Program-made: the position numbers and the translations under genes
Shown here: positions 21,272-38,400 of the stretch, in pieces
Numbering within the stretch: the first letter of the stretch is position 1
Layout of the letters: each line of letters begins with the position of its first letter
The notes under the pieces: generated by a model
The model's input: only the letters and a program-made list of their open reading frames with translations
Database searches by the model: none
Told to the model about the DNA's origin: nothing
From: Piromyces finnis
Lineage: Eukaryota > Neocallimastigomycota > Neocallimastigomycetes > Neocallimastigales > Neocallimastigaceae
Length of the DNA stretch: 64,000 bases
Assembly (NCBI GenBank): GCA_002104945.1
Contig: MCFH01000003.1
Span: forward strand, 1,550,001-1,614,000
Direction of reading: 5' to 3'

Positions 21272-21625
21272 GTATTAGTATTAATAGTAGTAGTATTACT
21301 ATAACACACCTTTCAACTTTTAAAAAAAAAGCATTTCTTCATAAACTTTATTAAATAATTTTTTATTTTTTAAATTTTTATATCCAATCATTTATTAATA
21401 ATCAATTTAAAATATAATTATTATTTATTTTTTTTTTAAATTTTTTTATTAAATTATCATTTTAATATTATTTAAGAAATAATAAAAAAATAAAAAAAAA
21501 ATAAAAAGAATAATAGTAATTTAAAAGAAAAAATAAATTGCTATTATAATACCATTTATTTATTTATTTTCATTTATCTTAAATATATATCCATTTATTA
21601 CTAATAATATCAGTAAATATAAATA
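19948..21625. other. Intergenic region with a large trinucleotide array
   Basis: The 3' flank of the MYND gene, the TAG/TATTAG array and the short 5' flank of the Nop12-like gene. Outside the array it is AT-rich with homopolymers and no coding frame. Confidence 0.6.
20561..21296. repeat. Mixed TAG / TATTAG array
   Basis: About 735 bp made only of three trinucleotide words on the + strand: TAG (dominant), TAT (as TATTAG hexamers) and TTG/GGT variants (as 'attggtagt'). Runs of pure TAG alternate with runs of the TATTAG hexamer. It is open on both strands, but both long frames start at a non-ATG codon and encode only Thr/Asn or Val/Leu, so I treat it as non-coding. Confidence 0.9.
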
Positions 21626-24430
21626 ATGTTCAAATTTGGAAGTGGTGGTGACGTTAAAGTAGATCCAACTCTTGATTCTATTTTCAAGAATAGTGTAAAT
21701 TTCTCAACCAATTTTTTTTTTCTTTTTTTATTATTTTTCCATTTATAAAATATTTATATATATATACCTGTCTGTATCCACATACTACTATAAAATATCT
21801 TTTTTTTTTTAAATTTGTGAAACTGCAAAGTCATAACGCAAATGATAAAGAAAAAAAAAATTCAACACTATAGTTGTTTGAAAAATTTCAGATTAATGAA
21901 AGAAAAGAAAAGAAAAAAAAAAAGAAATTAAATTTCAAATTTACCCTTGTTTTTTGTTATAAAAAAAAAAAGAAAAGAAAACCGAATTCAATAAAAATAG
22001 GAAGAAAACATATATATTCAATTATACTCTTAAAAAATATAACAATTATTTAATAGTTAATACATATATATATATATACATTAATTCTATGTAATACAAT
22101 TGAAAATCGAAAAAAATAATAATACTTTGAATGAAATTCAGATGTTATTAATGTTTATTACCATACCCATTATAATATATATATATAATATAATTTTCAA
22201 GATAAAAAAAAAAAAAAGAAGGAATATTTAAAAATATTTTAATATATTTTATATCAACTATTTATATAGGTACCTGTTCCACCAAAGGTTGTCCCAGCAG
22301 AAACTCAACAACCAAAGAAAGAAAAGGTAGAAAAGACTGAAAAAAAGAAAAATAATGAAAATAAGAAAAAGGAAGTTAAAAATGAACAACCAACACCAGA
22401 TACTAAAAAGGAAGATAAAAAGAGAAAGAGAGATGAAGAAACTACCGAAACTACCGAAACTACCGAAACTGAAGTAACTGAAAAAAAAGAAAAATCTGAA
22501 AAGGAACTTATTGAAGAACAATACAGAAAACAATTTGTACATGAAGCTTTAAAAACAGAAAAGGCAAAGAAAAAGAATAAGGAAAAAAAAGAAAAAGAAA
22601 AGAAAAAGGAAGAAGAAGAAGAAGAATTAAAACCAAAAAAGAAGAGAAAGGTTAGAGATGAACCAGAAAAATTAGAAAGAACATTATTTGTTGGTAATCT
22701 TGATAAAAATGTCACTGAAAAGGTAAAATTACAAGAGCTGATGAATATAAATAGTATATAATAAAACTATTATAAATAAATTTATTATTATTATTATTAT
22801 TGTTAAATGAATCTATACTAATATAATACTTAATCCATCTCCTCCTTTTTTAATATATATATATATACTTTTACAATAACTATTATTATTATTAATTCAT
22901 AATTTCTTCATGATAATAATTAAAAAAAAAAAAAAATTCTGGATTATTTAATTTTAAATCACCCATAAACTACATAAATTTATGTGAAAAAAAAAATCAA
23001 TTCAATTTGTTATTATAAAATTTTATAGGCCAACCTTAAAAAATTAAAAGCATTATTTAAGAAATATGGTACTATCGAAAGTATTCGTTTTCGTTCAGTT
23101 GTATGTATTTAAAAGAGTCAATAAATTAAAAATCTTTTTTTTTTTTATTATTATTATTTCGGTTATATTGATAAAATATTTATTTATTTATTTTTTTTTT
23201 TTTTTTTGAATATGGATATATCATAATTAATTTATAAATATAAATATATCTATTTATCTTTTATCGAATAATTATAAAAATATAATGAATATATTCAATA
23301 TATATATGCTTCTTTCTTTTACTATCGATTTACAATAATAAATCAATAATTTAAAAAAAAAAAAAAAGGCTTTCAGTAATAACAAGCCAAAAAAAATTGC
23401 TTTCATTACTAAGGAATTCCATCCAGAAAGAGATTGTTTAAATGCCTATATTGTATTTGAAAATAAAGAATCTGCTGAAAAGGCCATAGAATTAAACGGT
23501 ACACTTTTCAATGAAAAACACATGAGAGTTGATCTTGAAAGAACAGAAAAGAAACTTGATGAAAAGAAATCTGTATTTGTTGGTAATTTAGCTTTTGATG
23601 AACAAGAAGAAGTTTTATGGAAGGCTTTCAGTGATTGTGGTGAAGTTGTTAATGTTAGAATTGTTCGTGATGCTAAAACTAATTTAGGAAAAGGTAATGA
23701 TATTATTCAAAAATTTTTTTTTTTTAGTAAATTAATAATTTTTATAATGTCATAAAAATTAAATCGATATCTAATGATTTATTATTTTTAATGTATATCA
23801 ATATCTATATCAACAATTAAAATTATAAATTTTACTTTGAAATATTTTCTCTTCAGGTTTTGGTTATGGTAAATATTATAAGAATATGAAATTTAGTAAT
23901 TTAAAATTAACAAAAATATATATATATATATTAATAAAAATTGTTTTTTTTTTTTTTTTATTTATTTAATTTATTCTTATTCATTTATAATTTATATTAA
24001 TTAATAGTTACTTTCAAGGAAAGATCATCAGTAGCATTAGCTATGGAATTAAATGATACCACTGTTGGTAAGAGAAAGATACGTGTTTTCAGATGCAAAA
24101 ACTTGAAGAAGAAGGAAGAAGAAGCTAATATGATGGTAAATACTATTTTACAGTAAATTAAAAAAAAAAAGTAAATCATAGTAAATTTTAAATATTAATT
24201 ATATATTATCCTTATTTCTTTCCTACATCAATTATACATTTTATACGTATTTTTTCCTATTTTATTAAAATAAATAGAAGGAAGGTGAACATGCTATTAA
24301 GAATAAAAAGATTGCTAGATTAATGAAGGGTCCAAAGACTAGAAAACGTTGGACTCATGCTCAAAAGAAACAAAATGCTATAAAGAAGCATAAGAAATTA
24401 TTAAAGAAGGCTGCTAAACAAAACAAATAG
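21626..24430 (+). CDS. NOP12: Nop12/RBM34-like nucleolar protein with two RRMs
   Basis: Seven exons (21626-21694, 22270-22722, 23029-23100, 23369-23693, 23857-23868, 24008-24135, 24278-24430) encode 403 aa; yeast Nop12 is about 459 and human RBM34 about 430. A Lys/Glu-rich N-terminal region (about residues 24-155) precedes RRM1 (RNP2 TLFVGNLDKNV near 162; interrupted by two introns) and RRM2 (RNP2 SVFVGNLAF at 266-274, RNP1 KGFGYVTF at 306-313). A basic tail follows (KKHKKLLKKAAKQNK). This layout matches the Nop12/RBM34 family, which acts in early pre-60S ribosome assembly and 5.8S rRNA folding in the nucleolus. Exon 5 is only 12 nt. Intron 1 (575 bp) is long for this genome. Nucleolin-type proteins are an alternative, but the low-complexity N-terminus and basic tail favour Nop12/RBM34. 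Confidence 0.9.
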
Positions 24431-25088
24431 ATTTACCATTAGATGTTATTATTATCTTTTTTTTTTTTTCTTATCTTTTCTTTAATATATATATTATATT
24501 ATATATTATTTTGTAGCCCTCTTTTTTTTTTATCATTGATTTTTCTTTTAAATTATTTTAATAATTTTCTTTTTTATTATTATATAAATAGGTATAACAA
24601 TTTAAATTATTTATTTTTAAAAAACTATACAATTTCTTTTTTACCTAAAATATATTTTAATTAAAAATAATAAGTAATAAAATATTTCACAAAAATAAAT
24701 TTAGTATTTAACATGATATAAATCCATTTTTGAGGATAATGAAATTCACAAGTATATAAAAAAAAAAAGGAAAAAAAAGTAAGGGAAAAAAAAAAGATGA
24801 TTAAAATTTGAAAAATAAGGTTGAAAATAATACGATTGAAAATGAAAAGGTTGAAAAAAAAAAAATTCTTTTTAATAGAAAAATAGACCTAGTGAAACTT
24901 TTACTATAATGAATTGCTTTTGATTTTTTTTTTTTTTTTTTTTATAAACTTTTTTTATTTATTAATTTAAATGATAATATATAAGAGATTTTATTTTTTA
25001 ATAATGACGGTAGGGGTGAATTAAAAATACAGATATATATTTTATTATTATTTATTTATTTATATATAAAGAATTAAATTCGTTAACA
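24431..25088. other. Intergenic, convergent 3' ends
   Basis: Shared 3' flank of the Nop12-like gene (+) and the SUMO protease (-). Poly-T and poly-A runs are present; no coding frame is seen. Confidence 0.6.
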
Positions 25089-25911
25089 TCAGTCAATTAA
25101 TAGCTTTTTATTTAAAATTTCATAAATTATTCGATCTCGAACGTATTCTATGTGACTTTGATCAAAATCAAATTCTTCTTCACGACTGATATACTATAAA
25201 AAAAAAAAGGTTTGTTGGTAATAGTAATATAATTTAGATATAGATATTGTTAAAAAAAAAAAAAAAAAAGGTATTATTATTTATTTATTTATATTTATTC
25301 TTTATGAAATTTATAAACTTACTTCTGCAAATAAAAGCGTGAAAATACCACAATCATATCCATTTAATTGTGAAGGAATATCCTATTAAATATATATATT
25401 ATATATATATTATAATAAAAAATATTAGAAATACCCAAAAATAATTAATATGATTAATAATAATATAAAAAATAGGTTTAATTTTATTTCATTACTTTAG
25501 GACAATAATTTTCCCATCCAGTGAAATCATATTCACATTTCTTTTTATCTCTGGATTCTTCTTGAATATAATTTCTTAAAATCTAAAAAGAGAGAAAGGC
25601 ACACCCACACCAAATTTTTAAATTAAAAAAAAAAAAAAAAAGGATTATAAATATATATATTAACTAATCAAGTCATTTATGTTTTGTGGATTTTAAAAGG
25701 AGAGAACATTTTCACAATTATATAGTTATTTTAAAACTTACATATAAAGCATTTCGATCACTTCCATGAAGTGAATCATAATATTCAAAACGTTTTTTCT
25801 TAAAATTTATGGCTGAACAACACCAATGATTTCCCAAATGTATAGGAACTATAACAAAATCATAAAGAAATAGATCAAACTATTATATTTATTTAAATTC
25901 ATTAGATTATT

Positions 25912-25947
<36 letters not shown>

Positions 25948-25948
25948 A

Positions 25949-26031
<83 letters not shown>

Positions 26032-28717
26032 TAAAAATATGAATGTTTTACTAGGGAAAAAAAAAAGGACATATAATAAAAAATAAAAAAAAAAAAAAAA
26101 AACTTTTATTTTCTTACCTTTCTAGTCCAACGTCTTACTGCTCGATACCCAGTACTACTTAATGTACCATAGAAGAATGTATTAAAGAAGTATACGGGTG
26201 GGTATTCATTAGTGGTATTTTTTGATCTTTCCATAATAAGATTTCCATAAAAGTTTATTATCTATATGACATTAATATTAATATAATATATATATATATA
26301 TATTAACTTTCCTTTTTCATTTTTTATAATAATTTCACGTTATTCTATAGTTTGCTAATACATAAATACAATATTTACTTCATCATTTAACCACTCTCCG
26401 TTAATTAATGTTCGTATATCATGTCTCTTTATTGGTATATTAAATTCTTCTATTAGTACTTCATTTTCGCTTCCTGGACCTATTGCTTCTTCAATATCTT
26501 CATATGCTTCATCTGATAATTCAGGGAAGTTTTTATTTTCTTTTTGCTATAAGAAAATATAAAATAAATAAATATATATAAATATATATATTACAAATAA
26601 ATGTGTTATGTACAAATATGGATTTTTTTACTTTCTCTTTTATTTTTACCTTTAGAGCCTTTTTTCGTTACAGTTTAATAATAATAGTAATGATAATGAT
26701 ATAAAATAAAAATTATAGTTAAAAAAAAATTATCCCATATACTATTAAATTTATTAACTATATTACCTCTTCTTCAATTAACTTTCCGAATTTCAATAAT
26801 TCTTCATAATAGTCTTTTTTGGGTTCATTTAATTTTATTTGATCATTTCTATTGTAATATTAAAAATAGGATTCATTAATAAAACATTTCAACCAACAAA
26901 TATATATATATATATAATATATATAATACGACATTTATCATCCACAGATAAATGAAAAAAAAAAAAAAATACTAACAGTATTAATGAATCTTCAATCTTT
27001 TTTCTTATATTTTCAATCCATTGATCTTCTTGTCCAGTATTCTATTAGGTATTTGAAAAATATTTAATAAAAAAAAACTTTATATATTTTAAAAAACTAA
27101 TTTTTTTATATATACCTTTACATCTTTCTTGGTTTTTTCTTTTTCTTTTTTTATTAAATATAGAGTTATCATAATGAATAAAAAAGTAAATAACAATTTC
27201 AATACAATATAAAATAATTATTATATTCATCAATATATATTCAATATAATGTATATACCTTTTTTTGGTATTACAAATGTTGATGGCTTATATGCTTCTT
27301 TTGTATTTGATAATAAGTCTAAATAGAATTAATTATTCATTTAAAAATCATTCAATTATATTATACATATCTATATATTATAAAGATATTCCTTAATGAA
27401 ACCATTATTGTTTTGTTTTGCTTTAAAATATTTACCTTTATATTCTTTCTGACCTTTTTATTTTATATTTAATAATATATATATTATTGTAAATTTTAAT
27501 CATTTTAATTTGAATAATAATTGTTTTTAGATTTATAATTATAAAAATGATTAAAAAGAAAAATAGTAATTTACCAATAGAAATGTGACTTTGTTTTTTA
27601 TTTAAATATTTTGAAGCTACAGTTTTATACGCATCATGAGATGATTTTTGATCCTAAATTTTTATTTTTTTTTTTTTTTGTGAAATTCAAATTTTTTTTT
27701 AAAAAAAAAAAGAAATAGAAATTAAATTTTTAATTATTCATAAATATTTTTTTAAATATCATTATTATTAATTGTTTTTAAATAGAAATTTACATATTTC
27801 AAGTTAACATCTGAAAAATATTTTGATAATTGTTTATTTGAATTTTTAAAGTATAAATTGGATAAAGAATTAAATTTTCTGGGTTGTTTGGATTGATAAT
27901 AAGATTCTGATAGTAATACTCTATTTGGGGATATCACTTCTGTATTTGAAGTAACAACTGAACTATCTATGTCTGTAATTTTATTTTCTTCGATTTTATT
28001 ATTTTTATTCAAATCATTTTCATCATCACTATCAATGGAATTTGACTTGGATCTCCAGAAATGAAAACTGCTTTTTATTGTTTTATTAATCTGTTCCCTT
28101 TCATTATTTATAAATTCGTTTGATTTTGTATTATTTATATATGTTTCTTCATCATAATTTTCTGAAATTCCAATATCTGGTGGAAGGATTTTTTCATACT
28201 CTGAAGGATTGGTAATGTCACTTTTACTAGTTGAAGGATTATTTACATTATTATCATTATTATTTCCAAAAGATATAAATGATTTACTTGTATCAAGTAG
28301 ATTTAAAAATGTTCGTTTTATTTTTTCAGTTTTTGTCTCTGAATTTCTAATTTGTAAATTATCATTAATGGAATTCTCTACGGTCTTTAGCACCTCTAAA
28401 AATTCATTATTATTATTCATACTCTTTTTATTCTCATGGGAGTAAAAAGAAAATATAGTATTTGCATCTTGTGGAGTGATATTTTTATTTTTTATTTTCT
28501 CAATTTCTATTTCTTTTTCCATCTTTTTTTGAATGTCAAGATTTTTATCCTTAATCAATTTTGTTCTATTTTTATTTGAAAATTTATATATTTGTAATTT
28601 TCCAAATAATTTTCCAAAGAATGAAGTAGTTTTTTTAATTGATTTTGATTTTCCATTTATCTCTATTTTTCTAATATTATTTTTATTTCTGGTTTTTGTG
28701 TATGTTTTACTGTTCAT
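25089..28717 (-). CDS. ULP1: Ulp1/SENP-type SUMO protease
   Basis: About twelve exons (28717-27794, 27653-27575, 27318-27259, 27144-27116, 27041-26977, 26848-26767, 26546-26379, 26261-26118, 25879-25742, 25582-25496, 25382-25323, 25193-25089) give 646 aa, close to yeast Ulp1 (about 621). The N-terminal ~310 residues (exon 1) are basic and low-complexity, as in Ulp1 targeting regions. The C48 catalytic domain is complete: [17 protein letters not shown], His535 in HLGNHWC, Asp552 in YYDSLHG, Gln597 in PSQLNGYD and Cys603 in YDCGIF. It ends [14 protein letters not shown]. Ulp1 enzymes mature SUMO and remove it from targets, often at nuclear pores. An optional 9-nt exon at 26650-26658 may add three residues. 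Introns 1-6 are in the poorly conserved part and their exact ends are less certain than the catalytic exons. Confidence 0.95.
25922..26033. repeat. (AT)n then (ATT)n microsatellite in a ULP1 intron
   Basis: A TA dinucleotide tract (about 25916-25944) is followed by about 25 ATT units up to 26033. Both lie in the intron between the exon carrying the catalytic His and the one carrying the [11 protein letters not shown] segment. Confidence 0.9.
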
Positions 28718-30662
28718 ATTATTTCTTTCTTTTCTAAAATGATTAACATTAATAATAAAATTAAAAGTTGTAAAAATATTTTTTATCCTATTCCATCCGT
28801 TCAGTGTACAATACTATAAAAAAAAATATATATATATATATTATTATTATATAAAATGTATTAAAATATTTATATTAATTTAAAAAATTTAATATAAAGT
28901 ATAAATTTAAAATGAATATCTTTTTTATATATTTTCAATAATTTTAAAAATAAAATTTGGTTAATATCATTCAACTTTTTAAAGGCAAAAGGTAATGCTA
29001 TGAGGACTCTAATACCCAAAAATATTTAAGGTATTGTTAACAAAGTATTAAATAGTATAATAATAACAAAAAACTATAACTATTATTTTTAAAATGTAAT
29101 TTTATTTTTCGGTAAAGGATACTCTTATTTTTTTTAAAATAAAAATTAAAAATTTTTACAGTTTCTTTTTTTATATTAATTAAAGTTTTTCAAATTGTGA
29201 TTATCATCACATTTTATCACATGATGTATTGATTTAATGTTATTTCAGTATTAATTTATGAATTTAAGAATAAAAAAGTTTTTGTCCAATTTTATTATTA
29301 AAATTAATAATTATTAAAAATGTATGATCCATCAAAATAGGTTACACTAAGCTTACTCTAACCTTTGAATAAAAAGTTAAAGGTTTTAAAAGTTGTAAAA
29401 GCTTGGCTTTTTTTTTTTTTTCTATTTTAATATTAATTATACTATCAATAGTTAATAATAAAGTTAATAGTAATGATAATAATAATAGCTATTGTTATTA
29501 TTAATTCTTTTTATATATACCTCTATATGTATAACATTTTGTATATCATTTTGTATATATATTTTTATATTATTACTTTATATATATCATTTTATATTAT
29601 AACTCTATATATATATATTTTTTAGGTTGTTTATGCAAAAATATGAATAATCCCATTTTTTTAATTGATCTTTATTAAAATATTTCTTTTTTATATGCTT
29701 ATTAAAGAATTTTTTTTATTAATTAATTAATACGAAATATATGTAAAAACTTTAAATACCTTAAAATTGATATAAAAATTATTAACCATTCTTTTATGGA
29801 ATATAAGAAAAAAGACTATAAAATTTCTAAATAGCCTTCAATTTTGGCATTAATGTTAGTGTATGAAAAAGAAATTATATAAAATACTTGGAAATACTAA
29901 AAAAAAAAATTATTTTATAATTAAAATATACATATAGTATTCTTATTATAAATAATAACTCTTCATTCCATAAATAATTCTATTATTAAATTAATCCACA
30001 TCTCATTCATCTTTTTTTTTTTTCGATACTCTCTCTAGTAATAATAGTTAATAATTGTTGGCTTTATCATTATTATTACGCTTTTCTTCTCAATTTTTCT
30101 CAGCAAGCAAAAATCTTCTTATGAAATGAATATTTTATAATTATATTGAATAATATATTATCGCTTAAATTATCCAATCATATGAAATTTAATTTTTTAA
30201 AAACTATCGTATATCAATTTAATATAAAAAGAAGAATTAACCAACATTTTCTTGTTACCATACAAAGTTTTATGGGTAAGAAAGTCGTTAAAGCAGAAGA
30301 AGACATTGAAAATAATTTACTTTTAGTTTACCATTTATATGAACATTACTATAGACTTACTTTTTATTATTATTTATACACTGTATATAAAGAAATAATT
30401 AGATTTTTTTTTATCAATATATATAAAATTATATATTTATTTATTTTTAATCCCATTCATATTCAATTTTTTTTTTATTTTTTTTTATCATTGTTGAAGG
30501 AAGAAAAGTCTCCTTTTTGATATTAAAAATTTTTAATATATTATGAATATACTATAATATATTTACATAATCCTTTTCAATTTAAAATTTTAATTAATCA
30601 AACTTTTTTAAAAGATAAACTAAATTTCTAATTTTTTTTTTGTACCTGCTAAAATTAACCTT

Positions 30663-30702
<40 letters not shown>

Positions 30703-31061
30703 ATTAAAGGAATCATTGTTAGTATTATAAAATAATGCCATAAGATTGTGTGCTTTCATCATATTTAAATGATATATTTTATTATTAAATATATTTAGAA
30801 AGTTATATAATTTATATAACACTTTTTTTTATTTACAAAAAAAAAAAAAAATCAATATTAAGAAACTTTTCATTAAAAGATAATTAAAAGCTATTTCAAA
30901 ATAATTCAAAATCATTAAACTATATATTTTAAATAATTTCAAAAAGAAGAATATACTAATTTGATATATACAATACAATAATCTTTATAAGAAGATTGTA
31001 AAAAGATTTTCATACGAATATAATTTTAATTAAAAAAAAAAAAGAGTTTTAATTTTAAGAA
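28718..31061. other. Intergenic, divergent promoters of ULP1 and the glutathione gene
   Basis: 2.3 kb between two divergent starts. Mostly AT-rich non-coding DNA. A 124-codon frame at 30146-30520 begins with slightly mixed composition (IQSFMGKKVVKAEEDIENN) but soon becomes Tyr/Phe/Ile-rich; I do not call it. A (T)n/(A)n block sits at about 30660-30700. Confidence 0.55.
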
Positions 31062-34304
<3,243 letters not shown>

Positions 34305-34492
34305 TGAAAGAAAGAGATATAAGTACGCTTTAAAAATTAATATTTCCCCGAACAGGATAAAAGGAAAAATCTATTTCAATACAAACTAAATCGTTATAAA
34401 TGTATTAGTAATGCAACAATTTTTTTAATTGATACAAAAAGGTGTTAATATCGTTTTTCCTTTTAATAAAACCTTATTACTTTTACCAATAC

Positions 34493-34534
<42 letters not shown>

Positions 34535-35449
34535 CTTTTAAAAATTCTATGGGTTTGAATTATGATTTAGTATAAATCCTAGATTTTTGAAGGATTTAGC
34601 CAGAATTTATATTTAGACAACAATTATTTATATAAAAGGTAAAACAAACAAACAAAACAAAGTTAAATTTATTTTAAAATTTTAATTTTTATTAGAAAGT
34701 AAAAACAAAAATCAGTTTTATGGGATAACCATTAATATTAATATTTAAATTTTATATATAATAAAAAATAAGTTTATTGTTTAGTATAGAAAAATATTTT
34801 TTTTATATTTATTTAAAAAAATGAATAAAATAAATTATTATTTTTATAGAAAATGAAATAATTTATAGAAATGTTTATCTTAGAGTTTTTTTTTAGTAAT
34901 AATAATAACAATAAAAATAGGTATAACACCAATATATCATATCATAATAAATTTATTATTATTATTATTATTTTTTTAATCTATTAATTTATTAAAAGAA
35001 TTTTTTTTTTTTAAAAAAAAAACAACATATATACCATTATTTTAATGATTAATACCTATAACATATAAAGAAATAAATAAAATACTAATTATAATAATAA
35101 TAACAATAAAATAAAAAACAAAAAACTTTTTTTTTTTTTTTTTTAATTTCATAGCTTTTTATAATTTTTATTTTATTTTGATGTAATCCTATCTTTGTTA
35201 CTATCCTTGTTACTTGAAACAAATGATTTATTTTATTTTATAAAATAATATATTGTTACACCACTGTTATTCAAAATACAACAATCAGCAGGTTTAAGAT
35301 TATTATATATAAAGATCTTTAAATACTATTTAACTGATTTATTTATTAATATTTTTTTTAAATGGTAAAAGATAATATAATAGATTATTATATATATATT
35401 TTATATATATTTTTAGGAATACAATAAAATAAAAAAAAAAAAAAAAAGA
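34305..35449. other. Intergenic, convergent 3' ends
   Basis: Between the ends of GSH1 (+) and CFAP221 (-). It contains an A-run of about 37 bases at 34495-34532 and further poly-T/poly-A tracts. No coding frame is seen. Confidence 0.6.
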
Positions 35450-38400
35450 TTATTCGTATAGGAAAGACAAAAATTCATCACAATAATCAAAATCAATAAG
35501 GTTAGAAATATCCTCTATATATTTATTTTCATTTTTCTTTTCATGTAGTTGTTTACTTGAATCTTCGTCTTCATTACTAAATTCTGTTTGAGAAACTTGC
35601 AATTTTTTATAACGATTAAGATTTTTGATTCTATTCCGTCTTTTACGTTCTTCTTTTTCTTCTCGAGCTTTCGTTTCTTCACGAATATCTTTCCATATTT
35701 TACTAACCAATGTTTTATGTGTTTCATTTTGAAATTTACTATTATATATATATATATATATAAAGAAGTATATAATGGATTATATTAATAAAGGTATATT
35801 ATTATTATTATTATTATTATCATTTTATATTTTTTTTAATATTATCAGCTTACTCTGTACAGAGTTTACTATCAAAATAGAAGGAAATTTGAGCATCTTC
35901 ATTTTGAACCATATTTCTTGAAGCATATGTATTTATATTATTCAATAGTTGAATATTTGCATCCATTGCTATATCTTCCAATGAATCTAATGTTGGTTTA
36001 AACATCTCATATTCAATATTTTTATCAATTTTTACATTCCAATAACAAACATTATTTCTTGTATATTGATTAGGATTCTATATCATTATTATTTTAATTT
36101 ATTTTTTTTAATAAAATGATAGGTTTAAAGTTTTTAATATGTATTTATATGTTTTATTGAAGCTTTACAAATATTTCCAGTGGTATAAAACTTGATTTAA
36201 TTAATTTCGAAGGTAATTCTGGTATATAATATTTTTTCGTTCTTTTGATAATTTTTATTTCTTCAAAATAATAAATAATGAATGAAGATATATAATCGAT
36301 TTTAAATAAAAAAATAAATTTTTAACTTTTTTTTTGTCCTACAGAAATTATATATACAGAACATCTATGTAAATTTATGCCTATATTTACCTTCTGTTTT
36401 ATCTACTATATCTTGATTAACATTTGTAAATAAGTATTCTGATATTGATATATCAGGTTGAGGTTGATAATTTAATAATTGATATTCCAAAGGTTCCTTT
36501 TTTTTTTTTTTGTTAAAAATTATACCAAAGATAAAAAAATAAAAAAAAAAATTATATATGATCATGATTAGTAATTTAGATAGAATGTTTATATATTAAA
36601 GATATAATTACTTGGAATGGTATTGGATTCCATATAGATATATGGTTAATTTCAATTGGTTTAATTGTATATGGTTTTCTAAATGGATGCGTTTCCTTTT
36701 TATATATGTATAATTAATATTTAGAAATTTATATTTCATAAAGTAATTAAATATTATTATTTTGAGAAACAATTTTTTCAATTTATTAATGATAACGTGC
36801 TTACATCAAATATAATAGACTGTGGAAGAAACAATTTTATATTCTCATCATGTTTATTTAGTTTATCGATATACTCTTTTTTTTGTTCATTCTTTTTTTT
36901 TTAATTAATAAAATTAAAATTAAAAATATTTAATAAAAAAATTACTAGAAAAGATATATATATTATGTATATAATTAAAATTACTATCGGTTCAGTCAAA
37001 GAATCAGTAATAGATGATTTTTGTTTAAGCATTTTTTTTCTATCTAATTTTTTTTTTTTACATAAAATTTAAAAAATTTATATATTATTAACACATATTT
37101 TTTTTTCATAATATAATATTTAATTAATATGGTAGACATACGTTTCTCTAATTTTTTATTTTTGCTATTATTATTACTATTGCTTTCTCTCCATTCTCTA
37201 AAATGGTTTAATAATCTTCTTGCTCTTATTTGATATATATTTTTATAATGAAGTCGTAAAAATTTCTTTACAATTCTCTCCTGTTATAAATATTATTATA
37301 ATTGAAATATATTGTAATATATTAATATATCTCGAAAAACTTTTAATTTTTTTTTTTTTAATATACACTATGTTTTTTTTTATATCAATTTTTGTACCTT
37401 TGACTCCCAATCTTTTTTATAATTATTATTTTCAAAGAAATAATAATTTTTAATATCATGCCCTATTAAAATATTTTGTGATTGTTTAATAGTTTCATAA
37501 TTCATTTCTGGTTTCTTTTTTTTTTTTTAATTATCATAAATATATTTTATAAAATTAATAAAGGAATGTAAAACCTTCTATATATGTATAATAAATCTAT
37601 TACAATTTTTAATATATCTGGAATGACAATTTTATTTGTTGAAGAATCCTCATTATTTACTATAAATATTAGAATAAAACAAGACATAATGTTAATGAAA
37701 AGCTGTTTTTTGTATTTAATTTATAAATTGAAATTTAAAAACTGTAAAATAGAAATATTGTTGTTTATGATAATAATACCATCTTCTGAAATATCTTCTC
37801 CAACACAAACGAATCGATGCATTTCTTTATATTTTTCATATTCTTTCTATAATAATTAAAGCAGTTAATTATATTTTTATGTTAATTATAAAAAAGAAAA
37901 GTGTATATTTCTGTATATAAACATACTCTTTTTTTAAAATTTGCAATAAACATATCTGCTTCATATTGATCATCTTTTTTTTTTTTTAATGTAGAATTTA
38001 TATAGATATATAATAATTTGAATATAATATATTTAATAATAATTTTTGGTCAATAATCATTTTTTCCATTTTAATTTTTTTTTTAAAATTAAAGCTAGTA
38101 AATTATTTTGTTCTTTTTTTTTATTTATTACCATCACTTATTTCATCTTTTTGTTGATCCATATTTTTTTGTGATCTTTCTGATTTTAATGGGGTATTAG
38201 TAGGTGGATTTTCATTATAATCTATTATTTCTACTTTTTCTGTTTCTTCATTATTTACATCAAAGGATAGATTAGACATTATTTCGTTATTTTCATTATT
38301 TAAAGATGATTTTCTTTTTATAAGATTATTTTTATTTTCATCTTCCTCAACGTTTTCTATATTATCACTATGATTATATTTATCATTTATATCTATAGTA

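Noticed and set aside
20557-21309. 250-codon Thr/Asn frame (-) and 210-codon Val/Leu frame (+) over the TAG/TATTAG array
   Set aside because: Both begin at non-ATG codons, contain only the repeat words, and exist simply because the repeat is free of stops in those frames.
22258-22715. Two Ser/Phe-rich frames antisense to the Nop12-like exon 2
   Set aside because: They are shadows of the Lys/Glu-rich coding exon on the + strand.
30146-30520. 124-codon frame upstream of GSH1 (MNNILSLKLSNH...)
   Set aside because: Only about 25 residues have ordinary composition; the rest is Tyr/Phe/Ile from AT-rich DNA, with no family resemblance and no splice support. A decayed gene fragment remains possible.
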